Assembly (NCBI RefSeq): GCF_026230105.1 | Contig: NC_079479.1 | Location: 33,449,385 to 33,513,384, forward strand | DNA: 64,000 nucleotides | Source: Diorhabda sublineata | Taxonomy: Eukaryota > Arthropoda > Insecta > Coleoptera > Chrysomelidae | Direction: 5' to 3' | In this document: piece after piece, positions 1-13,300 of the stretch | Position numbering within the stretch: position 1 is the stretch's first letter | Layout: each line of letters begins with the position of its first letter | Made by a program: the position numbers and the translations under genes | The notes under the pieces: model-generated | Database searches by the model: none | What the model was told of the DNA's origin: nothing | The model's input: only the letters and a program-made list of their open reading frames with translations

Positions 1-233
1 ATTGAATGGAGTAGATGAAGAATGAGGGAAAATATGAAAACTGAAATGAACTCAATTCTCCAGTATTATATCAATGGTAGGAAGACTAATGAAATAAGTT
101 ATGGTGCGGTAATTTACAGATTTTGTCATGTATTTGATTATTTATCAATATTTGGTTGATAACAGTGTCCTGTTCTTGGAAGATCATATAGGATTTGTGT
201 AATAATTTCAAGTACAAATCTAATATTTAATAA

Positions 234-1469
234 TTAAGTTAAAAATACATAAAATGGTTTTTGAAGGAACTCAATCTGTCCAATTTCAGATTCAGGTACA
301 TTTTCTTTGTGTAACAGTTTAGGCAGTTCTTTGTTAAGTACCTAAAATAAAAAAAAATATTAACAATATTAACAACTATATTAAATGAATTTAGTTTGCA
401 ATGTGAAATAATAATTATTAAGTATAGAAAATTATTGAAGTAAAACATTGTTTTACAATGTTTATAAGCAAGTTAATTTTTCAACACTTCCGTTAATGTG
501 AACATTCCCAAATCAAATCAAAACATTAAGTAAATGAATCACCTTGTTGAAGTGAACATTCCCAAAATTATCAATAACTTTAATTCAAGCATTAAAAGGA
601 AACTTCATTGTGTTGAACATAATTTATGAAGACACTAAGTAGAAATGAAAACATTGTTTAACGTCAAATTTATCTTTTTTGATAAGAAAACAGATTGAGT
701 CCTACTTCCATAATATTTATATCCCATAAGGATCAAGTTTAGGATTGTTACTACTTACAATATGTTTTAATAATTTATCGTTTATGCAAGAAAATTAAAA
801 ATTACCATTAAACTATAAAATTAAATTACTTGCTGAAAGACATTGAAATGGTACTTGTGGTTCATGCTAAAAATTTACAGTAAATTCTAAGCAAAATTGA
901 ACTCACCAACTTTTAACTTCTTAGTTTAATTCCTCAATTTTGTGAGGTTATGAGCATAGAATACGTCAAGTCTGTATTGGTTAGGTTATTGTTTTGTTTA
1001 CATCTTTAATTTTAAAAATATTGTTATAATTAATTTACTGCATCAACCAAAAAATTAACAACAAGAAAGTTTAGTTTAATGTTAATTTTAATTTTGGCTG
1101 CACAAACCAAGCTTTAGAGAAAACGTGTCAACTAAATTAATAAACCGTTAATTTACACTTTATTAGATATAATGTACCTTCCATTACATGAATAAATAAT
1201 GTTTACCTGTGTTCTATTAAGTAGTTCACGGCATTTGCAGTTTCTTTTCCTTCTGCGCCTTTGTCTTTTATGAAAACTTGATTTAATTGATGTGAAAAGT
1301 GTTGAAGGTGTTGTTAAATTTTGATTATCAACTTGTACATTCGTAGTTTTATTATCACTTATATTTACAAATGCTTCAAGAGCTACTCTAAAATACACGC
1401 TGATGTTAAAGAGAATAATAAAACACACCAACAAAAAAGTAGAAAATACTCTGATAGACTTTTCATCAT
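234..1469 (-). CDS. Putative small secreted basic peptide, two exons, apparent frameshift
   Basis: I do not recognise the family. Seen: on the minus strand an ATG at 1469 opens a typical signal peptide (MMKSLSEYFLL, then a hydrophobic core ending SLTSAC), but this frame hits TAG just after a run of four T (1393-1390). The next frame is open from there to 1207 and encodes a region with Asn-x-Thr sites and then a very basic patch (RQRRRRKRNCKC). A donor CAG|GTAAAC follows at 1206. An acceptor TTTTATTTTAG precedes 341, and the phase-0 exon 341-234 adds 35 residues (VLNKELPKLLHKENVPE...) to a stop at 234, with ATTAAA just beyond. One extra T in the run would fuse signal peptide and body into a protein of roughly 120 aa. 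Inferred: a secreted, possibly furin-processed peptide. The shift may be an assembly error, a polymorphism or a real lesion; alternatively GTATTTTAG is an acceptor and the true start lies in an unseen exon. Confidence 0.45.
342..1206 (-). other. Intron of the putative secreted-peptide gene
   Basis: About 865 bp of AT-rich sequence between donor GTAAAC at 1206 and acceptor AG at 342. No open reading frame of note and no repeat that I can recognise. Confidence 0.4.
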
Positions 1470-2700
1470 TACTATACTAGCATTCACAGTAAAACTATCT
1501 TACAAGCGATACGATTAAGATATTTTCTTATTTATTGAAGGTAAATTGTACCTAAGCACACATTTTGAGTCGATATGCAGCCTGCGTAACATATGAAGGG
1601 TACATTTCACTAATACCCACGTCCCAGGAATGCAGAAGTTTCCATTTTCAGTAAAGTAAAAAATATAGTATCTTGGTGAAAACGTCTACTTTAGAATACA
1701 TAATTATTTCCATAAAATTGAAGTGGAATTTAATTTAATATAGATTCAGATGAACTTATGGTTGCATTTTTACATACACACCAATAAAATCAAAAGAAAC
1801 TTATTTCTTTTTCAAATCACTAATCAGTTTGCAATGAGTAATCAACTTGTACATGAATGGTGAATTCCAGTCGATTGACGACCGGTTTAAATAAAACTGA
1901 ACTCAAATCACCCGCCTCTCAAAGGTCTCATTGGACGAAGCTTATGTTGTTTTCAATCTGATTTTTACAACACGTTTTTTTCACTTCAATAGGTTAATAA
2001 TTCGTCCTAGTTAAATTACTGTCTTCATTTTATTTATTTTTCTTTGTTTCTTGGAACTATATTTGTTATTTGGCCTTGGTAATTGGTTTCGCAGGCTTGC
2101 ACTACTCCAAACAAAGGAGTCCCGATAAATTGAGGTTAAAATTGAGGTTATAAGCGCATGAATGATCTACGTCTTCCTGTCGAGTAGGTCTCTGCTCTAA
2201 TTGAGATTATGCTGAAGAACTCCGAGGCAGTGTTGCCACATTTTGAAAGCTGAATGTAAACATTGAACTAGAAAATGTACTAGATTGTACCAACTTCAAA
2301 CAAATTTAATAAAATTATAAAAAGATGTATAAACATAAGTTTAAATTAATTTTTTTTTCCAAAAATGTTATAGACTGTGTCAATTATTATTTTAAGGATG
2401 AAAAATATATATAAAGTTTACCGATAAAATTAGCAATGCAGTACAAGAATCTCACGATCTAAATATAAATCAACTTCGCTCTGTTTTCTAATTATTGTTA
2501 CAATCTAGTACAATTTCTAGTTTATTTTATTAAACGAAAATATAAAATAATTTTATATTTGCGAACGCAGGGAAAATGTATTAGAAAAAAGGAAAAATGT
2601 ACTAGCGTATAAAATATACCTACTAAAATGTACTAAAATTGTACAATTCTACTAGCTCTGGCAACACTGCTCGGAGGAGCTTTTGCCGTGGTAGAATCGG
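1470..2700. other. Intergenic, nothing recognised
   Basis: AT-rich sequence upstream of the minus-strand peptide gene. It should hold that gene's promoter, but no TATA or initiator is distinctive enough to name. A slightly less AT-rich patch lies at about 1860-2250. No coding signal seen. Confidence 0.5.
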
Positions 2701-2704
2701 TAAA

Positions 2705-2885
2705 ACCAGGGCCGGATTAAGATTTATAAGGCCCGGGGCTAAAATAATGACGGGGCCCCCTTAAGGAATTCGAAAACCCGGAAAAGTTCACAAAATAATA
2801 TCAATTCGTTTGATTTGTGATATCAACACATCAAAAAATACAGAATGATTTCCAAATGATGGGGCCCTCTTATAAACCTGAATGA
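2705..2885. repeat. GGCCCGGGGC-type dispersed repeat remnant
   Basis: A GC-rich stretch in AT-rich surroundings starts with CAGGGCCGGATTAAG, continues with GGCCCGGGGC and GACGGGGCCCCC, and ends near a second GGGGCCCTC at about 2858. Such paired GGCCC blocks resemble the ends of a short non-autonomous DNA transposon. The family was not identified and no coding capacity is present. Confidence 0.35.
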
Positions 2886-3538
2886 ACTATTATTTCTTTT
2901 TGAATCAGGTTTAGGTCACAATTGAGTCTGCTCTGTGTACAGAGACATGTCACTAATCAGTTTTAATGAGAACCGATTTAAACCCAATCATATTTTATGA
3001 ACGAATTGATCATTACGATTCACAGTTCCACTTCTTGCTGCCTAATTCTCCATTCCTCGACTTCTAATAGGAGCCAGATGTTAAGATTTTACAGTTTTTG
3101 TCGCGAATAAATTGTTTCTTTTAGAAATTTTTCGCACCAAAAATCTAATCAAACTTTTTTGTTTATTTCCTGATAAGGAATTAGTGATATGAAGGCAAGA
3201 ATCACGCATTAGGTGGATTGAAACAAGCTTCTGTACATTTGCTTACTAATAAAGCATTGATCAAACTCATTAATTTCATTGCGAACTTTTGAATTATCTC
3301 TCATTATATTTATTTGCTTTATAGTGCTTTAACACAACTGAACTAATTTTTTATAGTTAGAATTAAGTTGCTTACTTACGTATTAACTTTTTCACAGTAA
3401 TTTTCCAATAAATAGCTTAAAGAACATTTATTTTTACAACATTCCTTAACAACCTGTCTCTTATTTCGACTTAATACTAAAACACCTGTAAATAAACGTA
3501 GACTAAAGTTCATTGTTGGGGGTATCTACCTACTATAG

Positions 3539-3557
3539 TATATATATATATATATAT
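3539..3557. repeat. (TA)n microsatellite
   Basis: Uninterrupted TA dinucleotides of about 19 bp, flanked by non-repetitive sequence. Confidence 0.85.
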
Positions 3558-3879
3558 CGCTAAAAATGAAATTAAACACATTATCTCTGTAGTAAGATGT
3601 TAAAAACATGTCGAAGTTTGGTCATTTTGAAATTTGTATACTTTTTGACTCAGTTTTTTCCCACTATTTTCTATAATACTCAAAGCAGAAGTTAAAGAAG
3701 ATCAAAGCAAACAGGTACTTGTTTTTGACTCACAGCAGGTGTCCTTTGTATCATATTTAACATCAAAGTACGTTATCCGTATATAATCTAACCATTGAGG
3801 ACTGTAGTGCTTCCAGTGATATTTGAAGTTGTTTTATGTGACACGAAGCGATTGGTGGCAGTGATTCCGAGCAAATTTC

Positions 3880-4110
3880 TTTATGTGTATTGAAAAAAAG
3901 ACTTTATCCGATACCATTCACCATATTACAATATATTCCGACACTTATGGTCTGCAGAACCGAAATACTAATTTGGCTATAATATTTTTTATACCAGCGA
4001 TTGAGTTCATTGACCAGAAATTTTTGCTTCCTGGACCATCCATAAAAAAATTGATGATAATTTCAAAATTATGTTTCATCGTAACTGGTTTCAATTTATT
4101 TGGAAGTTGA
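3880..4110 (+). mobile_element. Decayed transposon-derived fragment (SDxxGxQNRN type)
   Basis: The plus-strand frame contains YSDTYGLQNRN followed about 23 residues later by FIDQKFLLPGPS. These align by eye with the 'SDNCxGQNKN ... HKFLxxGHS' motifs of a transposon-derived protein family abundant in insect genomes. The Cys of SDNC and the His of HKFL and GHS are missing, and the open frame is only 75 codons, so this is a fossil. The family assignment comes from remembered motif shape, not from a search. Confidence 0.35.
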
Positions 4111-5050
4111 ATGGCATAAAAAAGGTGATGAAAAGTGGATGATATTCACAAAAGAGTTTGGAAAAATGTAGATTCAAAATTTATTCAGCGATTGCCCTTA
4201 TTTTGTCTAGCTCAGAAGTTGTTTCATTAGAATACAGTTCAAAGTAGAGTTTTGCATCACTTTTTTTGGATTAAAAAAATGAAGTTCGAGTTTATAATAT
4301 TTCTTAAAAGTTTGCAGTCTTCTGGAATAATGCAATCCACTTTTAAAGGTTGAGAATCGATGTTCCAGACCCGATGTCTTTTAAACAAGCAACTTCTTTA
4401 TTGCTCTAATAATTTCAATAGCTTTTATATAGAAAAAAGTGAGTTGTTTTAGCTGGTCTTCTCAGGTAGAGTGCAGTAGACAATTAATTATAACTCTGAT
4501 ATGTATGTTTATACGAACGACATAGAGAAGAGGCTTCCAATTTAGAGTGACTTCCTTGCGAACCTCCAGGAGTTCTTCCCAAAAACTGAGGGAAAATATT
4601 AAACTAGAAGTTGTTGTTGTAGAAGACCTTCCATAAAAACGCGCAAATTCGAAAGTATACCCGCATTTGTACCATTAAATGGTCGATTGAACCAACAAAG
4701 GTATGTATACCCCATGTGCTGGTTTGGTCGATTTCCCGGACGGAGATATTAAATCTTTACGCTTACCTGTATGATGATGAGTCGGAAGTTCTAAACAAAA
4801 TTGTGTTAATATGTTAACTAATTTTTTGCCGCAGTATATTTCTTTTTTAAATATATCGTGGTTAATTGTGGTCGTTTCGCGAAATATTGCAATGAAAAAT
4901 CCACAAAACATTAATTTTGTATAGTACATGATGATCTGAAAAATATTTTTGAAAATAGTTAATGAATAGCTACTATTCTTCCATGTTATAGCAATAGTTT
5001 ATACTTCAATTAGAAGAAATGAATTACAAATTTTTTATCATGAAATTAAA
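4111..5050. other. Intergenic, nothing recognised
   Basis: AT-rich sequence with frequent stops in all frames. Short open stretches (such as 84 codons on minus near 4675-4929) lack motifs or codon bias and are not called. Confidence 0.5.
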
Positions 5051-5054
5051 GGTA

Positions 5055-5633
5055 ATGGAACAAAAACAGCATCTTGATGAAGTTTCCATCGAATTCTTGT
5101 TGGCAATGTTTGACAGAAATAACAACCATGGATGAAATGCGGGTCCGTCACTTCACACCCAAAACAAAAGGGGATTCAAAACAATGGACTGAAAAGGGAG
5201 AATCGGCTCCGAAGAAGATAAAGACTGTTCCATCTGCTGACAAGGTCATGGCGTTGGTTTTTTGGGATGCGCGTGGGATATTTTTCATTGAATATCTTGG
5301 AAAATTAAAAACTATCAACGGCGAGTATTATGCGAACTTTTTAGCGAAGAAACCAAGCAAAATGAGCCGTATTTGGTTAAGAAGAAAGTGTTGTTTCATC
5401 AAGACAATGCACCAGCTCACACATCCGTTATTGCAATGGCCACCCTATTCGCCAGATAAAGCCACCTCGGATTACTAAATGTACCTACATTTGTAAAAAA
5501 TGGCCCGGTAATCAAAGATTTTCCAACAATGAAGAGGTGATGTCGGAAATTAATGCCTATTTTGAAGAATCGAAATGTTGGAAAAAATTTTGTTTTCTTT
5601 GTTGATCCAGGTACTTCTGGGATCATCCTCGTA
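5055..5633 (+). mobile_element. Mariner-family transposon, 5'-truncated and decayed
   Basis: The translation shows mariner transposase motifs: DEMRVRHFTPKTK, KQWTEKGESAPKKIKTVPSA, KVMALVFWDARGIFFIEYLGK, KTINGEYYANF, then a shifted FHQDNAPAHT-like stretch and PPYSPD near the end. Catalytic parts are frameshifted. The copy ends at 5633 in an inverted repeat (CCAGGTACTTCTGGGATCAT...) identical in kind to those at 20554-20685 and 35555. The left inverted repeat and N-terminal part are missing; the copy starts at AATGGAACAAAAACAGCATC, a string also present at about 35857. Confidence 0.85.
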
Positions 5634-7385
5634 CAGGTATTATTTCAGAAATGTTTGAAAGCTTCTACACTAACTATAATACGAGGAGAAAATTACGAAT
5701 AATTGGAAAGTGGGTATCGAACCGAATGTTGAAAAAGGTGACGAAGATGTAGTAGATAGTACTGTTAGTTCATGAAAGGATCTTAAAGAACTGATTAAGG
5801 ACAATAATAGAAAGGGAATTAGATGAATTAAAAAGTGGCTTTTGCAAAAAAACATGTATTTACATTAAAAGAAAAATAATACACCAAAACGTGTGCCTTG
5901 GGTTTATAGATATTTAAAACAAATAACAAAAAGATTGCAACTAGTAGAAACTGGAAATAAACTGAAAAATAATAATTAATACTAGAAATCTGGAAAGATT
6001 AACTGATGACAATTCTGTAAAATTAAGACAGATAGAATAAAGAAATGTAATTAATCAAAATTAATCATTGGATATCAACACTACAAGGGTTTATGTGTGC
6101 ATAAATATTTAATCAAATTCAAATAGGCCTGTCTTTTGAATATCAAGTGTAAAATTTGACAATTTTAGATTTATTACTAATAAAATCTACCATAAATAAT
6201 ATTTTTTTACCTTTGAGTTCGTTAACACTTTTGAAAACAATATTATTTGCAACAACTTGAATATTTCTAGACTGATTATAAGACTAAATGTATTTATATT
6301 TAGCATAGCACATTTATTTGAAAACTAACTATCAAATTACAAATACTGGTGGTATAACGTTTCATTTTAGTTTAGGAAGGGTTGTTTTGTTGTCAGGTGT
6401 AACTTGTACTTACCTGATATTTGATGCTATTGTTGTACAGAATTGGATATTTTGATAAATGTAAGTCAATAGAATTTTAAGAATGGTTTTGAAAAGACAC
6501 AACCTTTGGTTGTAAAAGGGACAGAATGAGGTTTTTGGTTCCCCCTTTCAAAACGAAATTGTTTATTTACATTCGAAAATACTTCGAATTTATGATATCT
6601 TGTTGGCTTTCGATTAGAAATTGTAGTAAGGTCATTTATAAATAGAAATGATGAAATTTTACTAATGTTATAAAAAAATAATCAAAAATTTCACCCTACC
6701 GAGCAGCAGTTACATTGAAAAAGCATTGTTTCAGTATTAAATAAAAAATATCATTTATGATTATTTCTCTTTGATTCAACATCAATTTTCTATCATCTAA
6801 AAACGATTTTTCCTTTTGGTTCCACTTAAATATCCTTTTGTTCTAATTATTTTGGCTGCTCGTCTCCAAGGTGTAATTTAACTATTTAAAACTTTTTGTA
6901 AAGATTATTTTTTGAGAAAGTCTTTGCCCACTCTCACACATTAACAAACAAACAAACAGTTCTATGAAAGTTACTTTTCAAATTTCTTGTCTTCTATCTG
7001 AAAAAACGACGCTGCTTTTTGCAACTAACATCTGTGATTTGTCTCTCAAAATTTGTACTAAACACACTGTTTAAACTACCACTGTACCAACACTCTCAAT
7101 TACACTGTCTGAAGCACGTTTCGATAACTAAATTATCGTCTTCAGAGACTTAAGGTGAACAGTTTACCTTCATTAACTCAATAGCATATTTATCCAGTAT
7201 ATTATCAAATACAAACCTGGCTAGAATTTTTTTCACAACTTCATTACAACACCGTAGTAAAAGTGTATACAAAAATTCGACTCGCTAGTAATTTTTCCGC
7301 AGATAAAACCTAAAATGACTGGACTAATGTAGGAGATGGAAGCGAATACTAAAAAAAAAAGATAAAACTAGAGATGTAGTCAAAT
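5634..7385. other. Gene-poor spacer with a hairpin
   Basis: No gene seen. The first 230 bp include an open stretch (KELIKDNNRKGIR) that looks like LINE debris. An inverted-repeat hairpin with a flanking GAAAC motif lies at 7105-7150 and is treated under findings. The rest is AT-rich and featureless, and includes the 3' flank of the Kir gene. Confidence 0.45.
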
Positions 7386-10300
7386 TTATTGAACTTCTCT
7401 CATTAAATGTTTGATACCAGAACTACATCCACTTTTTAAAAGATCTAATTCGGCAGCAGATTGATTCGGAGTGCTACTTTCAATAGTCTCGTCAAATTTA
7501 GTATAGTCAATTTTATAACCATTCCTTTTGGTGCAAATAGATATCATTGAGGCAAATCTGTAACCCCATATGATCTCATCGGCTAAATAACTGGATCTAG
7601 CTTGCGTTTTTTGATCTGTACTTTCAATAGTACCTTCTAAACTGATGATTATTTCGAAATGTCGTTTGTGTAAATCGTTTTTGGATATATTATATAGCGG
7701 CGAAGAGGAATTGATCACGTGGACAACAGTCATTGGCCAAATGAACAGTAGATCGTTCTCGCAATCGTCTATATTAGTAGGCAGTTTCATCAAATAATTA
7801 GAAAAATATTCGCCTTCTTTAGAAACTTTTTGTTTAACCATCTGAACTTTCACTTTGGCTTCTATTATTCGACTTCTTTCTCTCATATCGCCGAGCCTTA
7901 TCATAAGACACAATTTGTTATCTCGCATGGAAATAACGGCGCATTTAGAAAATTGTATTGTTTGAGTTCGATGTTTCGGTCTGGTAAGTTTCGCAAAGAA
8001 AACGCCTACAAGAAAAGCGTCTACAATTAGACCAACTACGTTTTGAATACACATCAATATTACGGCATCGATACATTTCTCCGTTGGTCTTTTTTCACCA
8101 TAACCTGTAGTTTGTTGAGTTTCCACTGAAAATAAGAAGCAAGAGGTGAAATCGTGGATATCCGTCACGCAAGGTGTCCAATTCGAAGCAGCTTGGTGCA
8201 TCGGGAGATGATTTTCCTCTAGATCTCCATGGTATATTGCTATCAACCACCAAATGATAGCAAATAGCGTCCAAGTTATTATAAAACCCAATGAAACTAT
8301 TGCGAGTGTGTATCTCCATTTCATATCGATTAATGTTGTGAAAAAATCACGAAGAAATTTCTTTTTTTCTACATTTGATGGAAATATATTACATTCTCCA
8401 GTTTTGGATACAGCTCTTACGGAATAATTACTCCTGAAAATGATTTTGTTAACTAAAATAAAGTACATTCTAATTCAAAATATAATAATAGAAGAAATGG
8501 ATGATAAAACCAGTTATAGAAACGTAGAAGACGAAGTTAGAGGACAAGTAACTAAAGCAAATAAGGTAGAGGGATGTCTTCAGAACGTAGTAGAAACAAA
8601 GGCACGATAATCAGACCTATAATGATCTATACGTCAGAAACAAGACCAGAAACATCAAAAACATAATAACTCTTGGAGACCACGAAAGCAATAATGTGAT
8701 GTAGATAACATTAAAGAATGGGTATCACAGCAACATATAAGTCCTCATCCTCTTTCCATTATCCTCTAATGGATGAAGTGTCTGCATTCATTCAACAGTT
8801 GCTTCTGTGCTTCCAATCTTTTCGGCCTTATTTATTCTCATATTTATCAAGGGTTTTGTTTGATCTACCCATCTAGTTGGAAATCTGCCTCTTGGGCGAT
8901 TGCCTTCTACTTTCCCTTCTAATCGTTCCATTGGTCTCAGGTACTGCAGATAGATGCGGTTTATTCTGGTTAGCAGCCTTGTAAGTGGACCAATTTCTTG
9001 TAATACGGATACGTTGGTCCGATGTTCTGTCCTTGATACTAGTCTAGTCTATAAACCCACAATGACAGACTATAGACTGGTATAAATAGCAAGAGATAAA
9101 TCTCCAATTAAGACACGATGTAGAGGTCGACCATGAAAGAGGTGGAGTGGCATTCTAGAGCCAGGATAAAGAGAGATATTGATGAAGAAACAGGCGTTGG
9201 AGATATGGACGAAAGAAGACGTTCAGAAGACTAGAAAGAACACGTTGGGTGCTTAAAAATTAATCTTTTCAGTTAAAAATTTTTTGTTTCTTTATCGTTA
9301 CTGTGATAATTCTTTGAAGTCTATTCTCATGGAACTAGAATTTGAATTATTGAAAAAATCACCCACACGGGGCCTAATCGGGATTTTGTGACAATAATTT
9401 TTCACTTTCAGGCTAGATTTTCCCCCAAGGTCATCGAATAATGATCTCTTATGGTTCTAGCTGCGTTTATAATATAATTCAATCTTTGAACTCTTTTCTC
9501 ATGGAACCAGGAAATGATTTATCGAAAAAATCACCCTCACGGGCTCTAATCGGGATTTCGTGACAATAATTTTTTATTTTTAGCCTTGATTTTCCCCCAA
9601 GGTCATCGAATAATGTTCTCTTATGGCTCTAGCTGCGTTCAAAATATAATTCAATCTTTGAACTCTTTTCTCATGGAACCAGGAAATGATTTATCGAAAA
9701 AATCACCCTCACGGGCTCTAATCGGCATTTCGGGACAATAATTTTTTATTTTTAGCCTAGATTTTCCCCCAAGGTCATCGAATAATGTTCTCTTATAGCT
9801 CTAGCGGCGTTTAAAATATAATTCAATCTTTGAACTCTTTTCTCATGGAACTAGGAATTGATTTATCGAAAAAATCACCCTCACGGGCTCTAATCGGGAT
9901 TTCGTGACAATAATTTTTTATTTTCAGCCTAGATTTTCCCCCAAGGTCATCGAATAATGATCTCTGATGGTTTTAGCTGCGTTTAAAATATAATTCAATC
10001 TTTGAACTCTTTTCTCATGGAACCAGGAAATGATTTATCGGAAAAATCACCCACACGGGCTTTAATGGGGATTTCGTGACAATAATTTTTTATTTTTAGC
10101 CTAGATTTTCCCCCAAGGTCATCGAATAATGATCTCTGATGGTTTTAGCTGCGTTTAAAATATAATTCAATCTTTGAACTCTTTTCTCATGGAACTAGGA
10201 ATTGATTTATCGAAAAAATCACCCTCACGGGCTCTAATCGGGATTTCGTGACAATAATTTTTTCTTTTCAGCCGATATTTTCCCCCAAGGTCATCGAATA

Positions 10301-13300
10301 ATGTTCTCTTATAGCTCTAGCTGCGTTTAAAATATAATTCAATCTTTGAACTCTTTTCTCATGGAACCAGGAAATGATTTATCGAAAAAATCACTTTCAC
10401 GGGCTCTAATCGGGATTTCGTGACAATAATTTTTTATTTTCAGCCAAGATTTTCCCCCAAGATAATCGAATAATGATCTCTTATGGCTCTAGCTGCGTTT
10501 ATAATATAATTCAATATTTGAACTCTTTTCTCATGGAACCAAGAAATGATTTATCGAAAAAATCACCCTCACGGGCTCTAATCGGGATTTCGTGACAATA
10601 ATTTTTTATTTTCAGCCTAGATTTTCCCCCAAGGTCATCGAATAATGATCTCTGATGGTTTTAGCTGCGTTTATAATATAATTCAATCTTTGAACTCTTT
10701 TCTCATGGAACTAGGAATTGATTTATCGAAAAAATCACCCTCACGGGCTCTAATCGGGATTTCGTGACAATAATTTTTTATTTTTAGCTTTGATTTTCCC
10801 CCAAGGTCATCGAATAATGTTCTCTTATGGCTCTAGCTGCGTTTAAAATATAATTCAATCTTTGAACTCTTTTCTCATGGAACCAGGAAATGATTTATCG
10901 AAAAAATCACCCTCACGGGCTCTAATCGGCATTTCGGGACAATAATTTTTTATTTTCTGCCTAGATTTTCCCCCAAGGTCATCGAATAATGATCTCTTAT
11001 GGTTCTAGCTGCATTTATAATATAATTCAATCTTTGAACTCTTTTCTCATGGAACTAGGAATTGATTTATTGAAAAAATCACCCACACGGGTTCTAATCG
11101 GGATTTCGTGACAATAATTTTTTATTTTCAGCCAAGATTTTCCCCCAAGGTCATCGAATAATGATCTCTTATGGCTCTAGCTGCGTTTATAATATAATTC
11201 AATCTTTGAACTCTTTTCTCATGGAACTAGGAATTGATTTATTGAAAAAATCACCCTCACGGGCTCTAATCGGGATTTCATGACAATAATTTTTTCTTTT
11301 CGGCCGATATTTTCCCCCAAGGTCATCGAATAATGTTCTCTTATGGCTCTAGCTGCGTTTAAAATATAATTCAATCTTTGAACTCTTTTCTCATGGAACC
11401 AGGAAATGATTTATCGAAAAAATCACTCTCACGGGCTCTAATCGGGATTTCGTGACAATAATTTTTTATTTTTAGCCTTGATTTTCCCCCAAGGTCGTCG
11501 AATAATGTTCTCTTATAGCTCTAGCTGCGTTTAAAATATAATTCAATCTTTGAACTCTTTTCTCATGGAACCAGGAAATGATTTATCGAAAAAATCACCC
11601 ACACGGGTTCTAATCGGGATTTCGTGACAATAATTTTTTATTTTTAGCCTTGATTTTCCCCCAAGGTCATCGAATAATGTTCTCTTATAGCTCTAGCGGC
11701 GTTTAAAATATAATTCAATCTTTGAACTCTTTTCTCATGGAACCAAGAAATGATTTATCGAAAAAATCACCCTCACGGGCTCTAATCGGGATTTCGTGAC
11801 AATAATTTTTTATTTTCAGCCTAGATTTTCCCCCAAGGTCATCGAATAATGATCTCTTATGGCTCTAGCTGCGTTAAAAATATAATTCAATCTTTGAACT
11901 CTTTTCTCATGGAACCAGGAAATGATTTATCGAAAAAATCACCCTCACGGGCTCTAATCGGGATTTCGGGACAATAATTTTTTATTTTCTGCCTAGATTT
12001 TCCCCCAAGGTCATCGAATAATGATCTCTTATGGTTCTAGCTGCATTTATTATATAATTCAATCTTTGAACTCTTTTCTCATGGAACCAGGAAATGATTT
12101 ATCGAAAAAATCACTCTCAGGGGCTCTAATCGGGATTTCGTGACAATAATTTTTTATTTTTAGCCTTGATTTTTCCCCAAGGTCATCGAATAATGTTCTC
12201 TTATAGCTCTAGCTGCGTTTAAAATATAATTCAATCTTTGAACTCTTTTCTCATGGAACCAGGAAATGATTTATCGAAAAAATCACCCTCACGGGCTCTA
12301 ATCGGGATTTCGTGACAATAATTTTTCATTTTCAGCCTAGATTTTCCCCCAAGGTCATCGAATAATGATCTCTTATGGCTCTAGCTGCGTTTAAAATATA
12401 ATTCAATCTTTGAACTCTTTTCTCATGGAACCAGGAAATGATTTATCGAAAAAATCACCCTCACGGGCTCTAATCGGGATTTCGTGACAATAATTTTTTA
12501 TTTTTAGCCTTGATTTTCCCCCAAGGTCATCGAATAATGTTCTCTTATGGCTCTAGCTGCGTTTATAATATAATTCAATCTTTGAACTCTTTTCTCATGG
12601 AACTAGGAATTGATTTATTGAAAAAATCACCCTCACGGGCTCTAATCGGGATTTCATGACAATAATTTTTTCTTTTCGGCCGATATTTTCCCCCAAGGTC
12701 ATCGAATAATGTTCTCTTATAGCTCTAGCTGCGTTTAAAATATAATTCAATCTTTGAACTCTTTTCTCATGGAACCAGGAATTGATTTATCGAAAAAATC
12801 ACCCACACGGGTTCTAATCGGGATTTCGTGACAATAATTTTTTATTTTTAGCCTTGATTTTCCCCCAAGGTCATCGAATAATGTTCTCTTATGGCTCTAG
12901 CTGCGTTCAAAATATAATTCAATCTTTGAACTCTTTTCTCATGGTACCAGGAAATGATTTATCGAAAAAATCACTCTCACGGGCTCTAATCGGGATTTCG
13001 TGACAATAATTTTTTATTTTTAGCTTTGATTTTCCCCCAAGGTCATCGAATAATGTTCTCTTATGGCTCTAGCTGCGTTTAAAATATAATTCAATCTTTG
13101 AACTCTTTTCTCATGGAACCAGGAAATGATTTATCGAAAAAATCACCCTCACGGGCTCTAATCGGCATTTCGGGACAATAATTTTTTATTTTCTGCCTAG
13201 ATTTTCCCCCAAGGTCATCGAATAATGATCTCTTATGGTTCTAGCTGCATTTATAATATAATTCAATCTTTGAACTCTTTTCTCATGGAACTAGGAATTG

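Noticed and set aside
1321..1518. 65-codon plus-strand ORF over the peptide gene
   Set aside because: Antisense of the signal peptide and body exon; no independent support.
8095..8319. 74-codon ORF overlapping Kir in another frame
   Set aside because: Shadow of the channel pore region; the Kir frame carries all conserved motifs.
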